DNA from: Hawksworthiomyces lignivorus
Taxonomy: Eukaryota; Ascomycota; Sordariomycetes; Ophiostomatales; Ophiostomataceae
NCBI GenBank assembly: GCA_002917075.1
Contig: NTMA01000036.1
Location: forward strand, 124,001-188,000
Reading direction: 5' to 3'
Length of the DNA stretch: 64,000 nt
Shown: positions 10,163 to 21,106 of the stretch, piece after piece
Numbering within the stretch: the first letter of the stretch is position 1
How the letters are laid out: every line of letters begins with the position of its first letter
The notes under the pieces: model-generated
Database searches by the model: none
Told to the model about the DNA's origin: nothing
What the model saw: only the letters and a program-made list of their open reading frames with translations
Translations under genes and position numbers: made by a program

Positions 10163-11245
10163 ATGGCTACCCCCAGGGTCAAGCGCCCCTTTGCGGGCGT
10201 TGCCAGTGACCCATCACAGCGCCAGATCACAAACTTCTTCTCCAGAGACGAGACCCTCAGCTCCGTATCCACCGCCAGCCACTCTTCATCTGCCCCATAT
10301 GAGCCCTCGACACCCCTGCTGCCGCCCTCTGTGCAAGCAAACCTCCTCGCAGTCGGCATGCGCGTGCGCAAGTCGGTCCCCGAGGGATACAAGACGGGGA
10401 AGAATGTCGACGACAACGATGGCAGCATCAGAGGAACCGTGCCGACACGTCGAACGTCTGCCAACCCATTTGTGTCATCCTACTCCTCATTTTTAAGCAG
10501 CCATGCCTCTTCAGACAACGCTACCCCTGCGGCCCGCCGCGAGCTCTTGCCCTTTTGCGGCATCCACAAAATCGGCGGCCTGGGCGTACAGACCTTTGCG
10601 GACGACGAGCCGCCACTGTTTGCGCCGTCGGTGTTCGGGCTGGACGCGGCAGAAGGAGATGTTGACGATTCGGAGCCGCCGAGCTTGACCAGCAGCCAAG
10701 AGACCGTGTCATCAACAGCCTCTGGCTGCGTGAGAGATGGCGCGTCCTATATGCTGCCGCCACCACCCCGGCAATCTAGATTCGCATCCCAGCTCGTCTC
10801 CGCGCCAACACGAAAGCGGGTCTATGGGGCCCACGAGGACGAGACCTCTACTGGAGAGGAAGTCAGCGAGCAGTATGCCAGCGGTGGCGTCCGCATCCAC
10901 GACGATGGGGACGCTTCTTTCGCCTACTCCCCTAATCGATGGCTGGTCGGCAGCACGGCCGGCGGTCAGTCCGGTGCCGCTTACTATCAGTCGGGACGCC
11001 GGGTGCTGGCGGTGCCGAAGCGGCGGCACCAGAGGACGCAGTTCATGCACCAGGAAGTGCAGGGGCAGGGCCTCGCATCGGAACTGGGCATTCCGCTGAA
11101 ATCCAGCACGTATGGCCAGCTTTCTTTGGACCAAGAAAACGTCGACGCACCGGGCGGCGACTTTGGCGAGGCGGATTTCCTGGACGCAGACATGCTCATG
11201 GACAGCAGCAACGGCGGCCGGGACATTGACATGGTTGGAATGTAG
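10163..11245 (+). CDS. Spd1/Dif1-family ribonucleotide reductase inhibitor
   Basis: A single exon of 360 aa starting at a good context (accgacATGGCT). Blocks I recognise from the fungal RNR-inhibitor family (Spd1/Dif1/Hug1-related) are the N-terminal RVKRPFAGVASDPSQRQITNFF, the segment VQANLLAVGMRVRKSVPEGYKTG shown here in part (residues ~57-79), and ELLPFCGIHKIGGLGVQ at ~126-142. A basic RRHQRTQFMHQEV block lies near the C-terminus, which ends in an acidic tail. Such proteins restrain dNTP synthesis by keeping the small RNR subunit in the nucleus or by inhibiting the holoenzyme, and are destroyed in S phase or after DNA damage. Residues 19-26 (QRQITNFF) form a perfect QxxIxxFF PCNA-interaction motif. 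The rest is low-complexity and probably disordered. The family call is from remembered motifs, not a search. Confidence 0.75.
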   Translation: MATPRVKRPFAGVASDPSQRQITNFFSRDETLSSVSTASHSSSAPYEPSTPLLPPSVQANLLAVGMRVRKSVPEGYKTGKNVDDNDGSIRGTVPTRRTSANPFVSSYSSFLSSHASSDNATPAARRELLPFCGIHKIGGLGVQTFADDEPPLFAPSVFGLDAAEGDVDDSEPPSLTSSQETVSSTASGCVRDGASYMLPPPPRQSRFASQLVSAPTRKRVYGAHEDETSTGEEVSEQYASGGVRIHDDGDASFAYSPNRWLVGSTAGGQSGAAYYQSGRRVLAVPKRRHQRTQFMHQEVQGQGLASELGIPLKSSTYGQLSLDQENVDAPGGDFGEADFLDADMLMDSSNGGRDIDMVGM

Positions 11246-12894
11246 GAAGCGGTGTATTGATATCCCTTTGTTTGTGCTTTTGTGTGTGGTGCTTTATGTG
11301 CCTAGATAGCGTCGTTCTTCCGATTGAATCTTGCGATTATTTGTCGCAATTTTAGGTCTCCACGGGGAGACAAATGCCGCAGCAGAAACATGAGCTTTCA
11401 AATGCGTGACACTAGGCAGCGTCCTAACCACTCGCGATGACTCTCTTCTGCGTCGGTTTCGTTGGTCGCTACTGTGCCTGCCGCCCGACATGTGTCAGTT
11501 GCAGCGGCATTGTGCTTCGTCAGCACCACCAAAGTGACCAAGAGAGTTCCAGGCTCTGTTAAGACAATACCATCTCGAGATAGATATATCAAGTCCATCA
11601 TTTCTCTGCTTTGACTTATACTTAGATATCTTCCACTTTCTTTCGAACTCAAATATGGTTTTGTGCTTTTCCTTCACAGGCATTCTAGCCCTTTGTTTAA
11701 ACATCGTCTCCCCCCTCCCAATTTCTCCATCTCTGGATGTGCATGTCGCTCGTTAGTTCAAGCACACTTCGGCCAACGTGTTCTTCCGCCAGCTGCGTGT
11801 TGTCTATTTCGTCGCTACAGGCGTGCCCGGCGCCGTGATGGCTGTGTACCGGGCCTCGGCGCAGGCCGCACCTATATAGAATTGTAATTTTGTGTGTTAC
11901 CACTAGATCCCAATTGCCAATATGTTGGTGTCTCCATGGGAAGAAGGCAGTGACTTTCTCAATGATTTAGTATTTCACGGCAATGGATACGGCTGCCAGC
12001 TAAGTGACGAGCAGCATACAATGCGCAATTTGACCTCGTTCAGCGGCGGCGCCGCCATCTTGTAAATCTCGGCTTAGACTTGTACATATGAACCTATGCA
12101 AATCTTCAACTGCCGGGATGGGCTCAATGTAAAGTGGTCCACAACCGACTCTGTGACAGTTCTGGACTTGTTGTTCCACAACACACCCGCCGTATTATAT
12201 CTTGTCACTCGCTAATCAACCAGCCGAAGCATAGTGCTGGTTCCCCCAGCATAGAAATTGCTATATTCTGCGGAGTTATCGTTGCTGTAGGAGGACTGAA
12301 CGGTAAGGCTGTTAGCGGTGGAGAATCTAGATATATAGTCTAGAATAGTTTTATGCAGGTAGGAGAAGCCAGAGAGACCGGATACGTGGAATAGCCAGAT
12401 ATGATTGTTTCCATTCTAGGCCCAACGACAGTGCCGTTTTTGTTGAATATAATCTGAAGATACTGGCTAGTCCTTGTGTGGCAATCTACCCGCCATCTGG
12501 TATGTAGGATGTGCGTATACGAGTAGGTAGTCCTGACGGCTCTCGACCACAACTTGCGCAGTGCAGCAAAACAATAAAGCTCTTTGCATATTATCAACTC
12601 GCCATGTCTTGCATCCTACCTCGGCATGTATATTGTTCAACATACTTCTAACTTCTGCCTTGAGAACAATTCGTGATGCGTAGCTGATCACAATATAGAG
12701 GATGCCCAGAGAGCTCGCAAATATCCATGCTTGATAGTTGTGATCATTCGATCAAGTCCGAGCAGCGTAATATCTGGCTGGTTATGACAAGTATATTTGC
12801 CATCACGTAAAATATCAACATCTACTGACTAATACGCCAGGTTTGGATGAAGTTAATTCAAAAAAAAGAACACCATACTTCCTGCCAAACCAGC

Positions 12895-12960
12895 ACTCGA
12901 CGAGATGGATTTGAACCGTCGAGATCTAGGTTTGCGTCGAACCGCAATATCACCATCGGT
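12895..12960 (-). other. tRNA-like B-box sequence, not a functional tRNA
   Basis: The minus strand carries GGTTCAAATCC (plus-strand 12907-12917), a perfect match to the tRNA T-arm/B-box consensus. The 7-bp inverted repeat CTCGACG/CGTCGAG flanks it (12896-12902 and 12917-12923), a short GGTT/AACC stem lies nearby (12929-12932 and 12940-12943), and a T-run that could end Pol III transcription lies about 30 nt downstream on that strand. No D-arm or matching acceptor stem can be folded, and the expected U33 is a G. It may be a decayed tRNA or tRNA-derived repeat. Confidence 0.3.
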
Positions 12961-13371
12961 AGTGGAGCGGCGCACCTCACCGCCAATATGCTGTGTTCTA
13001 TGGCTAGGAGTCTACGTATATTAATAAATTCAAACAACAGAAATATTTGTGGAGCTGGTTTCTACTCCTTCTTCAACAACTATACTTCTCCCGGACACGT
13101 ATGGTATACACGGGCCGAATGCCGGCCGGGGCGAGAATGCGAACAACCGGGTTACACTAGCGGTTTCCAAGACTCTGGATTCCGCAAAATTGCAAGGCTA
13201 AAGTTGTGGTAATAGCAGCAACACGGACAAGCTTCCATGATCAAGCAAAGCAAAGAGACATGTGTGAGACTACCACTGTCGAGGCGGGTATTGAAATCTA
13301 TGACCTCGACCCTATGGGGTCTATAAGCATGGTTGAATGTGAGGGAATAGAAGTGGCAATGTGCAAAGAGA

Positions 13372-13851
13372 ATGTGTAGCCGTTTACACTTCCTGTGTGA
13401 CTCTTATGAAGTTTTAGCAGAACCTGAGCTTGTTTGGGATGAAGGACATATCGAGGGAGGTGATAGTGGCATCGACTATGTCGGAGATGGAATTGTAGAA
13501 AGCTCTAGTGTAGATGAGAACAGCAGAAAAAACTGGGATTGTCAAATGCGAGCAAGCTTCACCAAAAGCTTTGGACTCGACATAGCAAACCCAAGGAGAA
13601 TAATAGTCACATTACTCCATGTAGTGCTATTGGATATGCTGATCATAGGCCCAGCATATATCGGCGATTTGGAGACAACGGAGCTGTCGTTCCTACTACC
13701 ATTACTTTCTCAAGATACCAATATCTGGGACTGGTATATTGCAATAGGTGCCAATTTTCTATCAGGCAAGGAAGAGAGTTGTACCAAGGAGAAGGAAGAA
13801 GAGATGTTTGTGTTTGACAAGGTTGAACATAATCAGCTTGTTTGCTTCTAG
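13372..13851 (+). CDS. Possible lineage-specific or decayed ORF
   Basis: An ATG-initiated 159-codon frame in AT-rich DNA, longer than expected there by chance. It begins MCSRLHFLCDSYEVLAE and has an acidic Gly/Asp-rich part (residues ~22-45), a hydrophobic segment near residues 75-100 (IIVTLLHVVLLDMLIIG), and a Lys/Glu-rich tail. A second ORF (13260-13379, 39 codons, start MCETTTVEAGIEIYDLDP) ends 8 nt inside it in another frame. That pair may be two exons or a frameshifted relic. I recognise no family, and there is no GC3 bias like that of the real genes nearby, so it may be non-functional. Confidence 0.25.
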   Translation: MCSRLHFLCDSYEVLAEPELVWDEGHIEGGDSGIDYVGDGIVESSSVDENSRKNWDCQMRASFTKSFGLDIANPRRIIVTLLHVVLLDMLIIGPAYIGDLETTELSFLLPLLSQDTNIWDWYIAIGANFLSGKEESCTKEKEEEMFVFDKVEHNQLVCF

Positions 13852-16799
13852 AGATAGTGAATTAACTAAAGCCAAAGACTTTTTATTAAAAGCGCCTCAA
13901 ATATCTAGTTATACTGAATACATAAACTGTACTCCGTACATGGGTTGGCTAATGCGACTAGATACTTCCACTCCCATATTGCAACACTTCTTGAAAAATC
14001 ACAGTTACCCCAATTGCAGTAACTTCTAAAACTAATATCGCGTAAATTATCGTCCTAACTGCATCACTCGCTTAGGCTCCCTTGGGACATGTGTGCCAAA
14101 GTTGACGTAAAATTTACGCAAATGGAAACCTGAATTTAGAGAAACACCGCAAGATTGCCAAAGAGAGAAATCAAGCAGAAGAAACCGACTTTTGCGCCGC
14201 AGCTTGACAGGATCTACAGCATCCATTCGCATGCTGAACGAATCGTCAAGTCAGACACAGAAAACTCTGTAAAGAGTTTTCACTTCCGTGCATAAGTGGT
14301 AAAGGTGAGTGGCGTGTACCAGTAGAGCCAAGGCGTACTATGAATAATTGCACGCTGTTGATGGAAGATGCAGCATCTTTCTGGCTTCTTGGTGGGCCTT
14401 GCTTGGGTAGAGCAGAAAAGCTATTCGCCCAACACCTATTTGCCACGTTGTAAAGCTAGCTACAGTTCATGCATATTCCTATGCAGGCTTCCATTCTAGA
14501 ACGGAAAGGGCATCACACAGCCAATGCCAGTCCTCTGGCAATGGGTTTTGCCACAGTTTCTACGTCGTACTTGATACGTAGGCCCTGGACGCTTTCCTTG
14601 ACGTCCTTTCATTGCTGCCCGGCCTGGATTGCCGCAGGCCGGACGGGACCATGAAAATCAGAGAAGTGGAAAAAAGTCGGTAAACAGCAGAGAAGGTGGG
14701 ACTTTGCACGTTGGGATCTAGTATATCACAAGTATCGCTGGTATTATTATACAGTAGTAGCCGGCGAGACAGCTTCATATTTCCGCCTTCTTTGTTCGCT
14801 GTAAGGTGGGGCTGTATCACAGGTGCGCACGCTGTAGACTTGAAGGACCTCCTGAGATCCAATACTGCTACGGACTCCCTTCGGAGTGCAACCAAAAGCA
14901 TGCTTGTAATATAGGAAAAGCACCTCCGCCTGCGACAAAAAGGAATTATCACGCTATTAAAGAATTATAGGCTTAGTACTTCGGGTGCGACAAACAGCAA
15001 AATTCCCAGCAATGGCAACCAGGAACGAGGGCAAAAAGGACAAGAAAAAAGGAAAAAGCCTGCACATGCTGCACCACATAGGCCGAGAAAATTGGGTTGA
15101 AAACTCTATCTGCTGCAACAGAACCCACTATCTTTTCCCAAGGCCTTTCTATTTATGGACTAGCGCCAGGAACAGCGATGGGAGCTAGGGAAGTGCCTGC
15201 AGGAACCGTCTCAGGGAAGGTCAAGGGTACGTGTACCAATGGGAAATACAACGCACACTACAGGTATCGATGACTTCAAAAAATTAGGGGTGGGTCTGGT
15301 GTATTTCATTGGTCTCTCTTAAATTACTGTTTTTTTTTTTTGATGCCAACGTTTCTTTTGTCTTGGAACGGGGAAGGAGGCACAGGGGGGGGTTTGCTGC
15401 GTCGCGCGACCTGTAGGTGTACGACTGTCCTACCAATTTAGCGAAGAAGAGGGGGGGGAAATTGCGTGCGAAAACAATGCAGCAGGTGCTCAATTCTCAG
15501 ACTCGCTTTTCATTTCGTCGTGCAGGCTCGTGCGAGTCTTCTTGTACGTCGTACCTCGCAGTATTTCACCCACTCGATGCGCCGCACCCAGTGCAGACGA
15601 CCTGGTTGGCCTGGCCACTGGCGCTTGATGGCGAAATGTTTACGTATAACTAACTAGTCGTAGTAAAAAAGAAATGAAATTAAGATACCGCAAAATTGCT
15701 AGGACGATCACGATCTACATTGTACCTCTTTCGCCGTTTCCCCCTAACAACAGACGGCAACACTCTAAATTACGGCGCAGTTTGGCCGAGGAAACAGACC
15801 TATGCACCAGGATCGAAAACCAGAGCAAAAAGGAGCCAGCCGAAACATCACTCTTCTGCCGTGCTGCAGCTGCAGTCTCTGTGCCCCTTGGTTGCAGAGA
15901 CAGAAATAGAGAAATGTGAGAGTTTCATGATCCTTACGGACTGGGAAAAGAGAAGTCCGTCTGAGAAGAGTATTTGTATGGGCGTAAGAGTGGCTTAGAT
16001 GCTGAAGTAGAAAATCCTGGGGGAATGGCGAAATAGGTGAGAAAAGAAGAGGGGAAAATAAGAAGCAGAGCACGCAAAGGCACTATGTATGGAGCACGAG
16101 TAAGCTTAGAAGACAAAGAGGAGAGAGACCCTTGACGCCTACACATTGCGACTGTGCCTGTAATTTCCCACAAAACACCACATCGTCCACTTACTGGTGT
16201 GGCGTTTCGTCAAAGTATTGTCCAGGATACCGCCACCAAGCGGCTAATTTCCGGCAAGACTGCAGTACTGTCTACTTACGGTTGTCCGTGATTTGTCCAG
16301 AGGGGCATAAGAACATCTGTGGTTGTTTTGAACCTGGTCTCCTTTGTCTGGGGGTGGGCCGACAGGGGGGAACAGAAAGGCGAGCGATTGAGAGGCCGTG
16401 CTCTTCCTTCTGCTTTCGGGTAAAGGAAATAGAGCAATTTACGGGCGGTAGCAGACACACGACAACCACTAGAGTCGTTTGCGGAATAGCGGCAGCAGTG
16501 GACGGCCTGTGTCTGGTGGTGTTTTGTCTCTAATCCTCTCCGCTGTCCACCTTGCACAGTAACCAAAAAACCGTCGTTGACCAGGATATTAGCGAATTTT
16601 GTTCAGCAGCGTTAGCCCCGAGCCGGCCCACACTTCCCTGTGAATAGAGCCAGACCGCCCCAAAGGAAGGCTAGTGCGCACTAATCTACTAACAGTTCAA
16701 TGTGGGTCTCATTGTAGCAGGCGAGCGCCAGCAACGACGACCGATGGAGACAGGACGAGAGGGAAAGATCGTGGGAAATTTCGCTGCAGTAATTTCGCC

Positions 16800-17236
16800 T
16801 TCCCTTTTCATACTGCCGCGCCCGCCAGGTTGCTTCTTTTTCTCTCTCTGCCCTCCCCTTTTCTGAATTTCTTCTCACGATCGCTTTTTCTGATCTCTCT
16901 TCTCTTCTCTCCTCTTTTCAACCCTTTATGACTCTATAACCACAGAACTTCGTTGGCAAAGTTCACCCTACACGCTCTCTCTCACTCACTTACACATCAA
17001 CAAGCGATCCGCATCAGGAATCAAAAATCCGCTTTTCACCCATACTCGCCGTGCAAGTATTTGCTTATTGCTCAAAACGATTCACCGCGTCAGGTTTAAC
17101 CGCGATCTCAAGCATCAATCTGAATTTGCTGCCTTGCTCTGGAAGCAACTTATCACCACGCATCGTATCACGCTTTTATGATAACGTTGAATTTTTTGTC
17201 GCAAAAAGAAGAAAACATATCAAAAATACCGCCACC
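16800..17236 (+). promoter_or_regulatory. C/T-rich promoter/leader of the GPI-protein gene
   Basis: A pyrimidine block (about 16815-16925) followed by CACTCACTTACACATCAACA-type sequence leads to a near-perfect Kozak context GCCACCATG at 17231-17239. Upstream in-frame codons back to 17051 lack an ATG, which supports the start at 17237. Confidence 0.5.
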
Positions 17237-17581
17237 ATGCGCATCGCCTCGCTCGCTTCTCTTCTTCTCCCTCTTGTCGCTGTCGCCTCGGCTGACGTAG
17301 ACTCGACTACTACTATCACTTCCACGCGCACGCTCTACCAGACCATCACCCTGCAGCGCGTCGCGGCCGTCACCACCTCCGCCTGGTCCAACTCCACCAA
17401 CAGCTACCTGGCGACGGGCACCGGCGGCTACCGTGTGTCCTCGACCTCGATCGGCTCCAGCTCGCCAACAGCTACCGGCAAAGGGCTCGGCTCGACCAGC
17501 GGCGCTTCTGCTGGCTTGCACGGCGCCGGCGGCGCGCTCCTGGCTGGTGTGGCCGGCATGGCTGTCGTGGCTCTGTTATAA
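17237..17581 (+). CDS. Small GPI-anchored cell-wall protein
   Basis: 114 aa, single exon. Residues 1-19 are a signal peptide (MRIASLASLLLPLVAVASA) with cleavage likely after the ASA. The mature part is Ser/Thr-rich with TTTITSTRTLYQTITLQRV, a block shared by many small GPI-anchored wall proteins of filamentous ascomycetes, and has a sequon at N52. The C-terminus is a classic GPI signal: small residues around 86-92 (STSGASAG) as probable omega site, a short spacer, then a hydrophobic tail GALLAGVAGMAVVALL ending at the stop. The product is expected at the plasma membrane or cross-linked to wall glucan. No enzymatic domain is visible. The start is fixed by the GCCACCATG context and the signal peptide. 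Confidence 0.82.
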   Translation: MRIASLASLLLPLVAVASADVDSTTTITSTRTLYQTITLQRVAAVTTSAWSNSTNSYLATGTGGYRVSSTSIGSSSPTATGKGLGSTSGASAGLHGAGGALLAGVAGMAVVALL

Positions 17582-20244
17582 ACAAGCCTTCCGGAAAACT
17601 GTATTTTAAGCCCCTGGCACTTTCGTTTGCTAGGAGCTGCTACTGTGGCCCGCGAACACTTTCGATACGAAACGTCAAACCAGCTATTTCTTTTGTCTGA
17701 ACACTTCAAAAATGCTGTGTACCGCTCTGAACGCAGAGATATGAAACTCATGATCACAGCGAAATTCGTTACCTAACTTCTTTTTCCGAGCTCGTCGACT
17801 CTTGGCATCAATTCGATGGTCTGGTCTTTTTCTCTTAAGTTTGTCTTCTGTTCGATTCCTCAATTTTTTCCATTGTGCACAATGTTCGAAGAGTGTCAAT
17901 GATACGGCAGAGACGGATTGGAGAAAATGATCTCTCCTTCCTGGCTGGCTCGGCTTAAGTAACTTCTTTTCAACGATTAAGAGGCTTTTTCTCTTGCTTC
18001 GTTGAATAATCTTTATTTTCTTTCTCTCGCCCCCTTTTTTCAACTGCTTTCGATCGCAACTCTCGCTACCGCAACACAAGATGAATGTCCATCGCAATCA
18101 TTCATTTTTCCAGCGACCGTATGATACTCCTCTGCTGCTGTCTGTCTTTTTTTAACTTTTCAATATGATTTTCGTCCACGGCTTTTTTACAGCATTTCGT
18201 TTCACTTTCACCCGTCCACCGCTGGAAGAACGGGTTTTCCGATACCCCCTTTTCACAATCGCCTTCTTTGTTCAAATTTGTTTTTGAACGCACCTTTTTA
18301 TTCTACCATGAAAGACCCGCCCTGGACGTGCGAGTCGAAAGACAGCTATTGCAGAGGTCAAGCTGGGACTAGAAGTTTCGTTTCTATGCGGCAAGGAGCT
18401 GCTATCTAGAGTCATTTCTTTCTTCATATTTCACCTCAATGTGTGGAAATCCGATATCTCATGACAATATGTCGTCTCGCCTAGAGCATCCGTTGAGTTT
18501 AGGATAAGCATAATGTGGTGCAATATCAGTTTTTTTTTTGTCACTTTTCTCTCCCTCGTGTACCCTTGAAGGTGAATCTGTATCTGATGAGACTGGAAAT
18601 GGTTGGATGGTGTGACATGAGCATAGGACCTGGACATGGAAGGGGTTGGCGTTGTCGAGCCTTTTTTTTTTTTTTTTAATTCTGATTTTGCTAGTTCAGT
18701 GATAATTTATTGTTCCGTACCAAAAGCAAAGCAGTTTTTTTTCATTGAACGTTAGGCCTTTACCTCCCTTTCGTCCACTTATTTAGTGATCAGCGGTCGA
18801 TTGCAGATTCGAAGAAGCAAGCTGAGATTTTGTCTTTGCAGGGAGACATCAGTATGCGCGAAGTCTTCTATCAGCCTCTGGAAATTCCACTGACGTGTAA
18901 GCATGCAACGCTCACGCTAATTTAAATGGGACGTGGATGCCAGCTTCGTCCATTGGAAGCACCTCTTTATTTCTTTCCATTCTCAATTTGATAGGAATGT
19001 CACGAACTAACGGTTTCCATTAGATGCTAATAGCTGAGAGATGGAATGCCTGGCCATGTTGTTGCTATGGACGTAGGGATAAAAGCTGGCGCTCTGTATC
19101 TTACGGCTGTTGCCGCAGTTATGCAAGGCGCGTGTGCCAAGACTGCACTCCGCCGATCGCTCCCCATGATCGGCTCCACAGCCTTTATCAGGGCGATCCA
19201 ATACGCCATAAAAATCCTACTGACAGCAAACAAGCTTTTTCGTATTCTCCGGGTGTCTCGGATCTGGTCGATTTGGGTAACAAAAAAGAAAAAAAAGAAA
19301 AAAAGCAAACACGATCGTCAGTTGATCCACACCAGACAGCTGTAAACCACTGTGTTGTTTGTTACTCGTACACAGAAAATCAGCCACGACTCATGTGGGC
19401 TTTCTCTTAATTGATTTCACCTGTTTCTCCAGGTTGTTGGCTGCAAAATCAGAGACAGCATTCCAGCGCCAGCGTCCCGGCTAGTATCACTGGAGAACTG
19501 CAGCGTAGCGGAACTGGTGAAATTTGGCAGAGCCCGCTGGATATCTTTCCTTTCAATGAATTAACTATGGTGCTGCCGGGAAATCAGTTTTATGAGTGCT
19601 GCTACTCTGCACGACCTCTAGTTTAATATAAGACTTGTAAGCACCGATTGGAATTGCTGGATTGCTTCCCAGGTATATTTGATCTATAACAGAATCCCGA
19701 GCTCAGTTCCACGGATGCGATGCTGCGTTATTGCATAGCAGCAGAATTCTCTCTCCAAAGGTGCAATAATACTTCTTCTATATTGCGCATTTGAAAGCAA
19801 TCTCTACACCGCAGCGTCCTTTAGGCTCAAATGTGTACGACGAAATGTGGCCGTTCAGGCTAATGTGTCCGCATCTCATGTGCCTGAGCCGTGTTTCCCG
19901 TGTGGTACTGCACACTCAACTAGTAGCCAACAAGAGGAGATGCTGAGCATTTTCGTTCTCCAGCTGAGACATCTGCTATTGTAGTGCTTTTGGGATTGAG
20001 AGCTCCTAGCTGTCTTTACGCCTGTCAAAGACAGAAGCGATCTGCGTTACTGTGAAATAGCTGTCAAGCAAAGATTTGCCTTGCATGGATGCAAAATTCT
20101 TTCGTATAAACGTATGCTGCCCTCGTCAGACTTTAGAGGGGTTTTATGTACAGAATGCATTGGGCTATTTTTAGGCTGCTCGCTAGTATTCTACAACTTT
20201 CACAAACATCTCCTCAAACCCCACGGATATAGGCTCTGCCGGCT
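17582..20244. other. 2.7-kb intergenic region, no gene seen
   Basis: It lies between the GPI-protein gene and the 3' end of the Cip1-like gene. 17760-18300 is T/C-biased on the plus strand, as fungal leaders are, yet no plausible plus-strand CDS follows. 18664-18677 is a poly-T run. Short frames at 19024-19410 and 19046-19345 lie over an A/G-rich stretch and are not protein-like. An unannotated non-coding transcript would fit but is not demonstrated. Confidence 0.45.
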
Positions 20245-21106
20245 CTAGGAGCTGGCGGCGGCAGCGGCGGCCCCGCAGCCCACGCGCGTCGAGGTGATGG
20301 AGACGTCGTCGTACCAGAAGGTGTTGGTGTCGCCGCCGTAGGACTCCCAGCCGAAGTAGACGCCGGTGATCTTGGGCTTGGACGAGCTGCGCTGCCACTG
20401 GGCGGCGTTGGCGTTGGCAGTGCCGGCCTTGCTGGTGAGGCCGGCGATGGCGTTGCTGTTCAGCCAGGTCTCGATGGTGCCGTCGGTGCCGATGTGGTAC
20501 TCGAAGCACTCCCACGCGCCCGTCGGCAGCGCCGTCGACGCCGCGATGCCCGTGGGCGACAGGTCCGGCAGCGTCGCGTCGTCCGACTCGCGGTTGTACA
20601 TGAGGATCTTGCTCTGCCCGCCGATGCGCAGGTGCTTGCCGCTGCCCTGCGCCGCGTCCGGCATCGTGATGAATGACACGTGAGATGCCGTCAGGGCCTT
20701 GGACGCCTTGCTGTGCGGCGGGGGGGGGGATTGCGTCAGCCTTTCTCGTTGGACTCTGAAGAGCGCGCACAGCACGCGGCACAAAGGGGGGGGAGGGGGG
20801 GGGCTGCTGTCTGCCTCACGCAGCTACTTACACCCATACCCGGACGTAGACGTCGCCCGACGGCACCTTCGTCGTGCCGAAAAAGATGTGTCCACAGAAC
20901 CCGCCGGCGCCGTCGACGCGGATCGAGTTCTTGCCGCTGTGAGCGGTCGACGAGTCGAGCGTGACCTTGCCGCCCTGGTTGCAGCTCGGCGCGTACGTGG
21001 GCCAGGCGGTCTGGTCCCAGCCGCTCTCAAAGTCGTCGGTTGCTTGGCCGAGGGCGGCGGGCATGAGCGCCAGGCCCACGGCCAGAAGCGAGGATAATCT
21101 AAGCAT
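20245..21106 (-). CDS. Secreted Cip1-like protein (cellulose-induced protein 1 family)
   Basis: Exons 21106-20832 and 20710-20245 join (phase 2) to 246 aa. A signal peptide (about residues 1-20, ending AALG) precedes DDFESGWDQTAWPTYAPSC. Family blocks follow: HSGKNSIRVDGAGGFCGHIF, GDVYVRVW, GKHLRIGGQSKILMYNRESD, LPTGAWECFEYHIGTDGTIE and the C-terminal WYDDVSITSTRVGCG. This is the catalytic-like module of Trichoderma reesei Cip1, a beta-jelly-roll protein related in fold to polysaccharide lyases and co-expressed with cellulases. Unlike T. reesei Cip1 there is no C-terminal CBM1; the protein stops after VGCGAAAAAASS. The splice is confirmed by restoring VWVKASKALTASHVSF across the junction. The 121-nt intron contains unusual G-runs on the plus strand (C-runs in the transcript). 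Confidence 0.87.
20711..20831 (-). other. Homopolymer-rich intron of the Cip1-like gene
   Basis: The donor is GTAAGT and the acceptor CACAG. In the transcript the intron carries two C-runs interrupted only by single bases (plus-strand G-runs near 20718-20729 and 20786-20803), so its polypyrimidine tract is unusually C-rich. Such runs are also prone to sequencing length errors, which would not alter the protein. Confidence 0.7.

Larger units (their letters stand above)
11246..17236. other. 6-kb gene-poor stretch
   Basis: Mostly AT-rich, with no gene I can support except a weak relic-like ORF at 13372-13851. A tRNA-like B-box (GGTTCAAATCC on the minus strand) sits near 12907-12917 without a foldable tRNA around it. 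16800-16925 is C/T-rich and probably belongs to the promoter/leader of the GPI-protein gene at 17237. Many 60-130 codon frames occur on both strands with no family features. The sequence could be decayed repeat DNA, long non-coding transcripts, or simply promoter space. Confidence 0.5.
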
